DNA of 64,000 nucleotides from Streptomyces sp. TBY4 (GTDB lineage Bacteria > Actinomycetota > Actinomycetes > Streptomycetales > Streptomycetaceae). Location: NCBI RefSeq assembly GCF_024213195.1, contig NZ_JANAVF010000004.1, positions 62,001 to 126,000 of the forward strand, read 5' to 3'. Below the pieces are notes generated by a model, which saw nothing but the letters and a program-made list of their open reading frames with translations, did no database searches and had not been told where the DNA came from. This document shows, in pieces, positions 54,863 through 64,000 of this stretch. The translations under genes and the position numbers were made by a program. The first letter of the stretch is position 1; each line of letters starts with the position of its first letter.

Positions 54863-56616
54863 CAGTACTTACGCTCCATCGGCTGGTAGCGGGTGACGAC
54901 GACGGGCTTGTAGTCCAGGCGGACCGAGTCCTGGCCGTTGTCGTCCACCTCGCGGTACGCCATGGTGTGGCGCATGAAGTTGACGTCGTCGCGGTTCGGG
55001 TAGTCCTCGCGGTAGTGACCGCCGCGGGACTCCTTGCGCGCCAGCGCGGACACGGCCATGACCTCGGCCAGGTCGAGCAGGTTGCCCAGCTCGATGGCTT
55101 CCAGCAGGTCCGTGTTGAAGCGCTTGCCCTTGTCCTGGACGGACACGTTCTTGTAGCGCGCGCGCAGCTCCGCGATCTTCTCGACCGCGGTCTTGATCGT
55201 CTGCTCGGTGCGGAACACCATCACGCAGGCGTCCATCGTCTCCTGAAGCTCCAGGCGCAGGTCGGCGACCCGCTCGTTGCCCGTGGAGGCCCGCAGGTGC
55301 TCGACCAGGTCGATGACCTGCTGCGCCGGGTTCTCGGGCAGCTCGACGTAGTCGTTGGCGTGGGCGTACGCGGCCGCCGCGATGCCCGAGCGCTTGCCGA
55401 AGACGTTGATGTCCAGCAGCGAGTTGGTGCCCAGGCGGTTCGCGCCGTGCACCGACACGCACGCGACCTCGCCGGCCGCGTACAGGCCCGGGACGACGGT
55501 GGTGTTGTCCGCCAGGACCTCACCCTCGACGTTGGTCGGGATGCCGCCCATGGCGTAGTGCGCGGTGGGCTGGATCGGGATCGGGTCCGTGTACGGCTCG
55601 ATGCCCAGGTAGGTGCGCGCGAACTCGGTGATGTCCGGGAGCTTCGCGTCGAGCTGCTCCGGCGGCAGGTGCGTCAGGTCCAGGTACACGTGGTCGCCGG
55701 CCGGACCGCAGCCGCGGCCCTCGCGGATCTCGGTGTAGATGGAGCGCGAGACGACGTCACGGGACGCGAGGTCCTTCATGACCGGCGCGTACTTCTCCAT
55801 GAAGCGCTCGCCGTCCTTGTTGCGGAGGATGCCGCCCTCACCGCGGGCGCCCTCCGTCAGCAGGATGCCCATGCGCCAGATGCCCGTCGGGTGGAACTGG
55901 AAGAACTCCATGTCCTCCAGCGGCAGGCCGCGGCGGTAGCAGGCCGCCTGGCCGTCACCCGTGAGGGTGTGCGCGTTGGAGGTCACCTTGAAGAACTTGC
56001 CGGTGCCGCCGGAGGCGTAGATGACGGACTTCGCCTGGAACACGTGGATCTCGCCGGTGGCGAGCTCGTACGCGACCACGCCGGCCGACTTCTTGACGCC
56101 GTCCTCCTCGACCAGGAGCTGGTCCAGGACGTAGAACTCGTTGAAGAACTCCACGCCCTCCTTGACGCAGTTCTGGTACAGCGTCTGGAGGATCATGTGA
56201 CCGGTGCGGTCCGCGGCGTAGCAGGACCGGCGGACCGGCGCCTCGCCGTGGTTGCGGGAGTGCCCGCCGAAGCGGCGCTGGTCGATGGTGCCGTCCGGGG
56301 TGCGGTTGAACGGCAGGCCCATCTTCTCGAGGTCGAGGACCGCGTCGATGGCCTCCTTCGCCAGGATCTCGGCGGCGTCCTGGTCGACCAGGTAGTCACC
56401 GCCCTTGACCGTGTCGAAGGTGTGCCATTCCCAGTTGTCGTCCTCCACGTTGGCGAGCGCGGCGGCCATGCCGCCCTGCGCGGCGCCCGTGTGGGAGCGG
56501 GTGGGGTAGAGCTTCGTCAGCACCGCGGTGCGGCTGCGCTTCGTCGACTCGATGGCGGCGCGCATGCCCGCGCCACCTGCGCCGACGATGACGGTGTCGT
56601 ACTTGTGGATCTTCAT
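54862..56616 (-). CDS. sdhA: Succinate dehydrogenase flavoprotein subunit
   Basis: The 584-residue catalytic subunit has the FAD fold VIVGAGGAGMRAA and the covalent-FAD His in RSHTGAAQGG. Active-site segments such as HPTGIWRMGILLTEGARGEGG and the NRLGTNSLLD loop are present. It oxidises succinate to fumarate in the TCA cycle and respiratory chain. I start at ATG 56616; longer frames upstream cross into sdhD. A 23-bp gap separates it from sdhD. Confidence 0.97.
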   Translation of the reverse strand: MKIHKYDTVIVGAGGAGMRAAIESTKRSRTAVLTKLYPTRSHTGAAQGGMAAALANVEDDNWEWHTFDTVKGGDYLVDQDAAEILAKEAIDAVLDLEKMGLPFNRTPDGTIDQRRFGGHSRNHGEAPVRRSCYAADRTGHMILQTLYQNCVKEGVEFFNEFYVLDQLLVEEDGVKKSAGVVAYELATGEIHVFQAKSVIYASGGTGKFFKVTSNAHTLTGDGQAACYRRGLPLEDMEFFQFHPTGIWRMGILLTEGARGEGGILRNKDGERFMEKYAPVMKDLASRDVVSRSIYTEIREGRGCGPAGDHVYLDLTHLPPEQLDAKLPDITEFARTYLGIEPYTDPIPIQPTAHYAMGGIPTNVEGEVLADNTTVVPGLYAAGEVACVSVHGANRLGTNSLLDINVFGKRSGIAAAAYAHANDYVELPENPAQQVIDLVEHLRASTGNERVADLRLELQETMDACVMVFRTEQTIKTAVEKIAELRARYKNVSVQDKGKRFNTDLLEAIELGNLLDLAEVMAVSALARKESRGGHYREDYPNRDDVNFMRHTMAYREVDDNGQDSVRLDYKPVVVTRYQPMERKY

Positions 56617-56639
56617 TGGTTTCGCCTCAGCCCCGTTGC

Positions 56640-57122
56640 CTAGCGGATGTTCGGGTCGAAGGTGAAGATCACCAGCGTGCCCAGAAGAATGGTGAACACC
56701 GTGGCGGTGTAGAGCAGGCCCTTGAGCCACAGACGCGTGTTGGCGCGCTCCGCGTAGTCGTTGATGACGGTACGCAGACCGTTCGCGCCGTGCAGCATCG
56801 CGAGCCACAGCATCAGCAGGTCCCAGCCCTGCCAGAACGGGGAGGCCCAGCGGCCCGCCACGAAGGCGAAGCCGATCTTCGAGACCCCGCCGTCCAGCAC
56901 GAGCTGGATCAGCAGGTGGCCGAGGACGAGGACGACCAGGACGATGCCCGAGAGGCGCATGAAGAGCCACGCGACCATCTCGAAGTTGCCGCGGGTCGAG
57001 CGGGGCGTCTTGCTGGTGCGCTTGCGCGGGGCCTCGATGTACGGCGCCGGGTTGTCGACGTCGTAGAGGGAAACGCCCTCCACGTCACCGATGGCCTGGG
57101 CGGAAGAAGTGTCAGAAGACAT
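56640..57122 (-). CDS. sdhD: Succinate dehydrogenase membrane anchor subunit
   Basis: The 160-residue protein has a charged N-terminus and three helices. FMRLSGIVLVVLVLGHLLIQ (near 54) contains a likely haem-ligand His, and MLHGANGLRTVINDY shows the quinone-site/haem region. It anchors SdhAB with SdhC. ATG 57122 follows directly after sdhC (5-bp gap). Confidence 0.93.
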   Translation of the reverse strand: MSSDTSSAQAIGDVEGVSLYDVDNPAPYIEAPRKRTSKTPRSTRGNFEMVAWLFMRLSGIVLVVLVLGHLLIQLVLDGGVSKIGFAFVAGRWASPFWQGWDLLMLWLAMLHGANGLRTVINDYAERANTRLWLKGLLYTATVFTILLGTLVIFTFDPNIR

Positions 57123-57127
57123 GCGTG

Positions 57128-57508
57128 TCACTTCCCGAACAGTTCGAGGTAAGCGTGTCCGAGGACGGGGTACAGGGCCCCGACCATCAGCACGACCCAG
57201 ATGCCCACCACGGTCCAGAGCATCTGCTTCTGGTAGCGGGGGCCCTTGGACCAGAAGTCCACGGCGATGACACGGAGACCGTTGAGCGCGTGGAACAGGA
57301 TTGCGGCGACGAGGCCGTACTCCAGCAGCGCGACGATCGGAGTCTTGTAGGTAGCCACGACATCGTCGTACGCCTCGGGGGAGACGCGGACGAGAGCGGT
57401 GTCGAGGACGTGTACGAACAGGAAGAAGAAGATGAGGACGCCGGTGACTCGATGAGCCACCCAGGACCACATTCCTTCCCGGCCGCGGTACAACGTTCCA
57501 GCCGGCAC
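57128..57508 (-). CDS. sdhC: Succinate dehydrogenase cytochrome b556 subunit
   Basis: The 126-residue protein has three helices. The family signature RVTGVLIFFFLFVHVLD holds a haem-ligand His, and ILFHALNGLRVIAVDF carries the second conserved His. It is the first gene of sdhCDAB. The 152-bp gap to the next gene upstream must hold the operon promoter; a TACGAT -10-like box at about 57592-57597 (read leftwards) is the best candidate, though without a good -35. Confidence 0.94.
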   Translation of the reverse strand: MPAGTLYRGREGMWSWVAHRVTGVLIFFFLFVHVLDTALVRVSPEAYDDVVATYKTPIVALLEYGLVAAILFHALNGLRVIAVDFWSKGPRYQKQMLWTVVGIWVVLMVGALYPVLGHAYLELFGK

Positions 57509-57660
57509 GGAAAACCCTCCGGAAGCGGGGCGGGGGCCAGCCGGCTTCTTTGTCGGTCGGGCCCGGCCGGGTACGGTCCTCCGGCCCCGGACATCGTAGC
57601 GACGCTTTGTCGGTTCCCTTGCGCCAGGGCCATCGGTGTGATCAAACAGGCACGGACGGA

Positions 57661-58281
57661 CTATCCCACAGGGGCGAATAGCCCGAATTCGGCCGCAGAT
57701 ACCCCATCCGTCGAGGTCAGCCAGTGTGTCAGGTCGGCGAGCCGGACCTGCGCGACGCGACGGAGCTCGTCCGCCGAGATGGCCCGCTCCTCGTCCACGT
57801 CCAGCTCCATCCGCCGCCGGATCGCGGCCAGCAGCTGGTCCGCCTGCTCCTCCGGAGTGGTCCCGTCGAGGCAGATCACGAAGGCGTGCCCGAAGGTCCG
57901 TTCGTACTCCGCGTGGGCCGCGTCGAGCGCGAGGAGCGCGGCGTACGCGGCCCCGTGCTCCAGCTCCGGCGGGAACTCGCCGGCCAGGGCCTCGGAGAGG
58001 TCCGCTTGGGAGAGGTCGTACGAAGCCTCGTCCGCGGCGGCGAGCAGCGCGCCGAAATCGGGGTAGGGGCGGTGGGCGGCCACCCGGTGGGCCCAGCGCC
58101 GGCTGCCGCAGCAGTGCAGCAGGGCCGAGTGCGCGGCTTCGGGGGACAGGGCGTTGAACCGTACGAGCCCGGTGTCGCCGAAGGCGCCGGTGCGGGAAGG
58201 GTCGGAGCCTCCGCGGGCCTGTGCCGGAAGGTGGCTGGACAGCGGGGGGCTCCTCGGGGCGTGGCGCGGGTGTCCCGCCAC
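57661..58281 (-). CDS. OHCU decarboxylase (ureidoimidazoline decarboxylase)
   Basis: The enzyme performs the last step of urate conversion to allantoin (OHCU to S-allantoin). Family marks are FNALSPEAAHSALLHCCGS, HRPYPDFGALLAAADEAS, and FGHAFVICLDGTT with its catalytic His. The start is uncertain. GTG 58281 is in frame without a ribosome site. A CTG at 58242 has GAGGAG 7 nt upstream and would give 193 residues, better for the family. No other purine-catabolic genes are adjacent. It diverges from the ECF sigma gene. Confidence 0.88.
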   Translation of the reverse strand: MAGHPRHAPRSPPLSSHLPAQARGGSDPSRTGAFGDTGLVRFNALSPEAAHSALLHCCGSRRWAHRVAAHRPYPDFGALLAAADEASYDLSQADLSEALAGEFPPELEHGAAYAALLALDAAHAEYERTFGHAFVICLDGTTPEEQADQLLAAIRRRMELDVDEERAISADELRRVAQVRLADLTHWLTSTDGVSAAEFGLFAPVG

Positions 58282-58649
58282 GCTATCGACGCGGAGCCGG
58301 GTGTGTCGTACCCATTCCGGGATTTCACCCGGAAGTGAGCCGAAAGGATGACGGGAGCGCGTGTCGGGCCAGGTGCGGGGCCGCCGGGGAGCCCTACGGG
58401 GGACCGGGGCATGATGGCCGTGGAGGGCGGCGGAGAAGGGGAGGGCGACCGAGGCCGCCACCCCCCACAGGAGAGGCCCCGGCCGCCATCCGTCACGGAC
58501 TCGTGCGACAAGCCCGTACCCCTGTCAGCGTCTTCGGTGCGTTTTGTGTCACACCTCGCTCCGCGCAGGGATGGTTGCGCGTTGTACAACTCGTGGACGA
58601 AGGTGCTTGAAAGCCGTAACGTGCTGATTTGCGCCACACATACGGGACT
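58282..58649. promoter_or_regulatory. Divergent gap upstream of the ECF sigma gene (368 bp)
   Basis: No gene was found. The rightward half is AT-richer. It holds GTTGTACAAC (58581-58590), a perfect 10-bp palindrome about 60 bp before the sigma-factor start, and a TTGAAA (58607-58612) with AACGTG downstream, which could form part of an ECF promoter (autoregulation). This is a weak call. Confidence 0.4.
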
Positions 58650-59453
58650 GTGAACGGGTTGGGGATTTTGCTGGGGGACGACGCGGAGCTGACCACCGCG
58701 GTGCTCGCGGCACAAGACGGCGACGAGCTCGCGTTCCGTTCTGTGTACCGCGCCGTGCACCCGCGCCTGCTCGGATACGTCCGCACGCTCGTCGGGGACG
58801 GCGACGCCGAGGACGTCACCTCCGAGGCCTGGCTGCAGATCGCCCGCGACCTCGACTCCTTCACCGGCGATGCCGACCGCTTCCGCGGCTGGGCCGCCCG
58901 CATCGCCCGCAACCGGGCCCTCGACCACATACGGATGCGCGGGCGCAGGCCCGCCGTCGGCGGCGACGAGACCGAGCTGACGGGCCACGCCGCCGAGTCC
59001 GACACCGCCGGCGAGGCCATGGAGTCCCTCTCCACCGGCCGCACCATGGAACTCATAGCCCAGCTCCCGCAGGACCAGGCCGAGGCCGTCGTCCTGCGGG
59101 TGGTCGTCGGCCTGGACGCCAAGAGCGCGGCCGAGACCCTGGGCAAGCGCCCCGGCGCGGTACGCACCGCCGCGCACCGGGGCCTGAAGAAGCTGGCCGA
59201 GCTGCTCGACGGGGCCGTCGACGGGGCCTTCGACCCGGCCGACCCCGATTCCTGCATCGGCTCCGGGAGCTCCGCCGTCGCCGTCGGCTCCGGACGGGTG
59301 CGCGGCCTCGGCGATAATGACGGAAGTCGCGCACGGGGCGCAGGGGGCGGACGGGACCTCGACGCCGTACCCGCGCAGCGCGCCCGCGCCGCGGGTGCCG
59401 TAGAACAAACCGGTGTGACGGATTCACGTTGGCGGACGCAGAAGGACATGTGA
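58650..59453 (+). CDS. ECF-type RNA polymerase sigma factor
   Basis: The 267-residue sigma factor has region 2 at FRSVYRAVHPRLLGYVRTLVG with DAEDVTSEAWLQIARDL (core binding and -10 contact). Region 4 is LPQDQAEAVVLRVVVGLDAKSAAETLGKRPGAVRTAAHRGLKKL. An acidic/Gly-rich C-terminal extension of about 75 residues is not part of the standard fold. Its stop overlaps the next start (TGATG at 59451), so it is coupled to a membrane protein gene, the usual place for an anti-sigma factor. I use GTG 58650; TTG 58629 is also in frame. Confidence 0.9.
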   Translation: MNGLGILLGDDAELTTAVLAAQDGDELAFRSVYRAVHPRLLGYVRTLVGDGDAEDVTSEAWLQIARDLDSFTGDADRFRGWAARIARNRALDHIRMRGRRPAVGGDETELTGHAAESDTAGEAMESLSTGRTMELIAQLPQDQAEAVVLRVVVGLDAKSAAETLGKRPGAVRTAAHRGLKKLAELLDGAVDGAFDPADPDSCIGSGSSAVAVGSGRVRGLGDNDGSRARGAGGGRDLDAVPAQRARAAGAVEQTGVTDSRWRTQKDM

Positions 59454-60565
59454 TGGCCGACGAGCGCGACAGGTGGCTGGACAGAACCGCGGCGGACAGA
59501 CTGCTGCGCGGAGAACCGGCCGCACCTGACGCCGAGTACCCCGCCCGGGTCCGGGCCGAGCGGCTGCGCGCCGCCCTCGACGCACTCGCCGAGCCGCCCC
59601 CCGCGGCTCCCGGCGGGCTGCCCGGGGAACTGCGCGGAGAGGCCGCCGCGGTGGCCGCGTTCCGTGCGCGCGGCTCCGTGCTCCAGGCGGAACCGCAGAC
59701 CCGGACCCCGGACACCGAGCTGTTCGGCTCCGCGGACACGGTGGTCGAGCTCGGCCCGCTGCCCGGCCCGGCCGGACGCGCGCCCCGGCGCGGACGCCCG
59801 CTCCGCTTCGCCCTCGCCGCCGCGGTCGCCAGCGTCGCCGTGGGCGGCCTGGCCGCCGCTGCGGGCACCGGACTGCTGGACCGCGGCACCCGCAACGCCG
59901 CCGACGAGCTGCCGGCCGTCTCGGTGACGGCCGGAGCCTCCGCGGAGACCCTGGCGGACGGCGGCCGGGCGAAACCCCTCGCGCCGCCCCGCACCACCGC
60001 GCCGTACGGCGGCGAGAGCCAGAGCGGCACCCCGCTCCCGGGCAGCACCCCGGGCGCGGAAGGCCGTACGCCGACGGAACCCGGCGGCGCCACCGGGACG
60101 ACCGGCGCCACCGGCACGGAGCCCTCGGCGAGCGGCTCGGCCGGGGGCAAGGACGGCCGGGACCGGTCCCTGCAGGGCGGCATCGACGGGGCGAAGCCCG
60201 ACTCCACCGGTGGTTCGGAACGGGACCGGGAGGGCCGCAGCGGACCGGTGGAGCTGTGCCGGGACTACCGGTCGGGACAGATCGACGAGGCCGGCCGGGA
60301 GAAGCTCGCGCGCCTCGCCAAGGGGCTGCTGCGGGTCCCGCGCTACTGCCAGGTGGTGCTCGACGCGGCCACCGGCGGCGGTGGCGGCACCGGCGGCGGC
60401 TCGCGCGGCGACTCGCCCACCACCCCGTCGCGCTCCCTGAACCTGGCCCCGGCCGGAACCACCTCGTCGGCGCCCTCGGGCGCGGACCAGGACCCGGGCC
60501 GAGGCACGGGGCAGGACTCCGGACCGGGCGCGGGCCAGGACTCCGGCCAGAGCGCGCGCCGCTGA
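59453..60565 (+). CDS. Membrane protein, probable sigma-factor partner
   Basis: The 370-residue protein has a cytoplasmic part (1-120, with DRWLDRTAADRLLRGEP at the start), one helix (RFALAAAVASVAVGGLAAAAG near 123-143) and an extracellular Thr/Gly/Pro-rich region. Two Cys occur near residues 267 and 301 (VELCRDY and RYCQV). Translational coupling to the ECF sigma gene suggests an anti-sigma role, although no zinc-binding anti-sigma motif is evident, so this is inferred from context. Confidence 0.82.
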   Translation: MADERDRWLDRTAADRLLRGEPAAPDAEYPARVRAERLRAALDALAEPPPAAPGGLPGELRGEAAAVAAFRARGSVLQAEPQTRTPDTELFGSADTVVELGPLPGPAGRAPRRGRPLRFALAAAVASVAVGGLAAAAGTGLLDRGTRNAADELPAVSVTAGASAETLADGGRAKPLAPPRTTAPYGGESQSGTPLPGSTPGAEGRTPTEPGGATGTTGATGTEPSASGSAGGKDGRDRSLQGGIDGAKPDSTGGSERDREGRSGPVELCRDYRSGQIDEAGREKLARLAKGLLRVPRYCQVVLDAATGGGGGTGGGSRGDSPTTPSRSLNLAPAGTTSSAPSGADQDPGRGTGQDSGPGAGQDSGQSARR

Positions 60566-60744
60566 GAAGGGTCCCGCCCGGGGGCGGAACGGGGCACCGG
60601 ACCGGGTATCGGACGGTGGCCTGAAACAGTTCGCGCCCCGCCTGTAACACTTTTCGAACCGGCGGCGCAGTACCTAATGAGCCGACTGGTCATCGGCCGC
60701 GCATGAGCCGGGGTTCCCCCCGTACCCCTGGGCTCTGCGCAACC

Positions 60745-60783
60745 GGCGCGGGCGGGATTCGTTCCCCCGATCCCGCCCGCGCC
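60745..60783. terminator. Terminator between the sigma operon and L,D-transpeptidase gene
   Basis: Perfect 14-bp arms (GGCGCGGGCGGGAT and ATCCCGCCCGCGCC) enclose an 11-nt loop. It lies between two convergent genes and is likely bidirectional. Confidence 0.9.
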
Positions 60784-60825
60784 CTCACTCTCCGACCGCC
60801 GCCCGTCCTCCGGGCCGCCCGCGGA

Positions 60826-61704
60826 TCACCAGTAGACGACGACCTTGTCGCCGACCTTGACCGTGTCGAACAGCGTCGCCAGCTTGGCCTTGTCCCGGAC
60901 GTTGACGCAGCCGTGCGAGGCGCCGGCGTAGCCGCGGGCGGCGAAGTCCGCCGAGTAGTGCACGGCCTGGCCGCCGCTGAAGAACATCGAGTACGGCATC
61001 GGCGTGTGGTAGATCGTCGACGTCCACTCCTTGGCCTTCCACTCCACCTTGAACTCGCCCTCGCGGGTCGGGGTGTTCTCGGAGCCGAAGCGCACGTCCA
61101 GCGTGGTGACGACCTTGCCGTCGATCATCCAGGAGAGGGTGCGGCTCTCCTTGCTGATGCACATCACCCGGCCGGTCATGCAGCGCGCGTCCGGCGCGTC
61201 CGGCTCGTTGACGGTCGGCGGGCGCAGCTCGTCGGCGGTGGGCTTCTTGGTGGCGTTCTGGATCTTCTTCCAGGTGGGCTCGTCCACCCCGCCGGTGGCC
61301 TGCAGGCCGTTCTTCGACTGGAAGGACTTCACCGCGGCGGTCGTCTTCGAGCCGTAGAAGCCGGTCGGAGCGACCGACATCAGCTTGAGCTGGCGCAGCC
61401 GGGCCTGCAGTTCGCGGACCAGCTCGCTGTCGTCGCCGTTGGCCATGATCTGCTTCACGGTCGGCGAGGGCGAGGCCGAGGCGGAAGGCGACGCGGACGG
61501 GGACGGGGACGCCGACGGCGAGGCGTCGCCCGGCTTCCCGTCCGTGGACGGCGAGGCGTCAGGAGTGGCGACCGCCGTGGGCGATGCGGGCGCGGAAGAA
61601 CCGGAGCCCGTGGACTCCGTGTTCTGCGGCCCGCAGGCGGTCGCGGCGAGCGCGACGGCGGTGGCCAGTCCCAGCGTGCGGAGTATTACCTTCTGGCGGT
61701 GCAT
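60826..61704 (-). CDS. L,D-transpeptidase lipoprotein with peptidoglycan-binding domain
   Basis: The 292-residue enzyme forms 3-3 cross-links in peptidoglycan. The signal peptide ends in the lipobox LAATACGPQ. A Ser/Pro/Ala repeat linker follows (SPSASPS units). A PG-binding domain (DSELVRELQARLRQLKLM, FYGSKTTAAVKSFQ) precedes the YkuD domain, with catalytic Cys266 in ASHGCVNVRD and His upstream in AVHYSADF. ATG 61704 is preceded by GGGGGAC. It stands alone between the sigma operon and the mutase gene. Confidence 0.95.
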   Translation of the reverse strand: MHRQKVILRTLGLATAVALAATACGPQNTESTGSGSSAPASPTAVATPDASPSTDGKPGDASPSASPSPSASPSASASPSPTVKQIMANGDDSELVRELQARLRQLKLMSVAPTGFYGSKTTAAVKSFQSKNGLQATGGVDEPTWKKIQNATKKPTADELRPPTVNEPDAPDARCMTGRVMCISKESRTLSWMIDGKVVTTLDVRFGSENTPTREGEFKVEWKAKEWTSTIYHTPMPYSMFFSGGQAVHYSADFAARGYAGASHGCVNVRDKAKLATLFDTVKVGDKVVVYW

Positions 61705-61872
61705 TGCAGTCCCCCGATTTCTACGTGTGTATCTAGGTGATGCCTTCACGGGCGTGGCCAGTTGCACGGAAGGCCGCGATGTTGCGCCATTGTGACCAGC
61801 GGCCGCCGAGCGGCCGCTGCGGGGACGTTTTATCAGCCCCGGGCCCCTCGGAGCCACGAAGGAGCGCATCCC

Positions 61873-63456
<1,584 letters not shown>

Positions 63457-63546
63457 CCAGGGCTGATTCCGGTTGGGTCCCGGTTCCGTCCCGATCCGTG
63501 AAATCGACTGGCGCGACAGGTGTGTCCTCATGGGACACTCCTGCAC

Positions 63547-64000
63547 ATGCTGGGTGTCACAGATCTTCCGACGTATCTCGCCGGCCTGGTGCTGATCATT
63601 TTGCTGCCGGGGCCGAACTCGCTCTACGTGCTCTCCGTCGCCGCGCGCGGCGGGGTCCGCCAGGGGTACCGGGCAGCCGCCGGCGTGTTCACCGGGGACG
63701 CCCTGCTCATGACCCTGGCCGCGCTCGGCGCCGGGGCGCTGCTGCAGACCAGCCCGATCGTGTTCGGCGTCGTCAAACTGCTCGGCGCCGGCTACCTGAC
63801 CTGGCTCGCCATCGGCATGCTGCGGGGCGCGTGGACCATGTGGCGTGCCCGCCGCGAGCGGGCCGGGGCGGGCGGAGACGCCCCGGAGGCGTCCGTGGCC
63901 GCCGCCGGGGTCAAGCCCGGCGAGACCGAGCGGCCCTACCGGCGGGCGCTGCTGATCAGCGTGTTCAACCCGAAGGCCATCCTCTTCCTGATGTCCTTCT
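63547..64000 (+). CDS. LysE/RhtB-family amino-acid exporter, partial
   Basis: The window ends inside this gene; 151 codons are visible. It begins MLGVTDLPTYLAG and includes the family motif LLPGPNSLYVLSVAARGGVRQGYRAA. Helices cover about 6-26, 40-65, 70-90 and, after a charged insert (RRERAGAGGDAPE), 140 onward with SVFNPKAILFLMSF. NPKA is the typical LysE loop. It most resembles the leucine-exporter (LeuE) branch. ATG 63547 is used. Confidence 0.88.
   Translation, partial: MLGVTDLPTYLAGLVLIILLPGPNSLYVLSVAARGGVRQGYRAAAGVFTGDALLMTLAALGAGALLQTSPIVFGVVKLLGAGYLTWLAIGMLRGAWTMWRARRERAGAGGDAPEASVAAAGVKPGETERPYRRALLISVFNPKAILFLMSF

Overview
The window is high-GC actinobacterial chromosome, almost certainly Streptomyces. 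The evidence is third-position G/C saturation, frequent GTG starts, GGAGG-type ribosome sites and the near-absence of TTA codons. Gene order also matches, from memory, the conserved core of S. coelicolor around SCO4797-SCO4870: pcrA, M23 peptidase, icmB, sucCD, purNH, folD, mdh, glyA, trpS, sdhCDAB and an acyl-CoA mutase. I see no tRNA or rRNA gene, insertion sequence, prophage, attachment site or CRISPR array. This is core chromosome with a few less well understood gene groups embedded in it.

Layout. 1-8.7 kb: cell-envelope genes (secreted protein start, small membrane protein, class F sortase with a possible surface substrate, NlpC/P60 hydrolase with a TTA codon, PcrA helicase, M23 peptidase, lipase). 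8.8-9.7 kb: small B12-binding mutase subunit, then a repeat-rich gap. 9.7-17.7 kb: a five-gene divergent island (DUF5691 and SWIM zinc finger leftwards; MoxR-type AAA+, DUF5682 and VWA rightwards) resembling the E. coli yehL-M-P-Q group. 17.9-20.0 kb: sucCD. 20.1-25.3 kb: an unusual HTH/sigma-like/membrane fusion, a PerM-like membrane protein and a DUF4190-type protein. 25.6-31.5 kb: purN-purH, a membrane protein, folD-DUF3017, mdh. 31.6-35.3 kb: a three-gene unit of unknown function in which two neighbouring proteins share a short Gly/Asn-rich motif. 35.3-45 kb: an AhpD-like protein divergent from a PdxR/MocR regulator, an EamA-like transporter, a YgiB/YgiC-like pair, rocD, a ZTP-riboswitch-like leader plus glyA, and trpS. 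44-53.9 kb: RNA ligase-like protein, YihY, D-Ala-D-Ala carboxypeptidase, metallophosphoesterase, peptide-binding protein, TetR regulator, DCC protein, hydrolase. 54-57.5 kb: sdhCDAB. 57.7-64 kb: OHCU decarboxylase, an ECF sigma factor with a membrane partner, L,D-transpeptidase, acyl-CoA mutase large subunit, and the start of a LysE-type exporter.

How it fits together. Central carbon metabolism dominates: succinyl-CoA synthetase, malate dehydrogenase, succinate dehydrogenase and two cobalamin mutase subunits. It is joined by one-carbon and purine metabolism (glyA, folD, purN, purH), and the ZTP-type leader on glyA would tie glycine/one-carbon supply to purine stress. Peptidoglycan enzymes (NlpC/P60, M23, DD-carboxypeptidase, L,D-transpeptidase) and a sortase form a second theme.

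Most worth following up: the Yeh-like island, the shared-motif pair at 33.2-33.4 kb, the riboswitch-like leader, and a family of intergenic palindromic repeats, one copy of which lies in frame inside the metallophosphoesterase gene.
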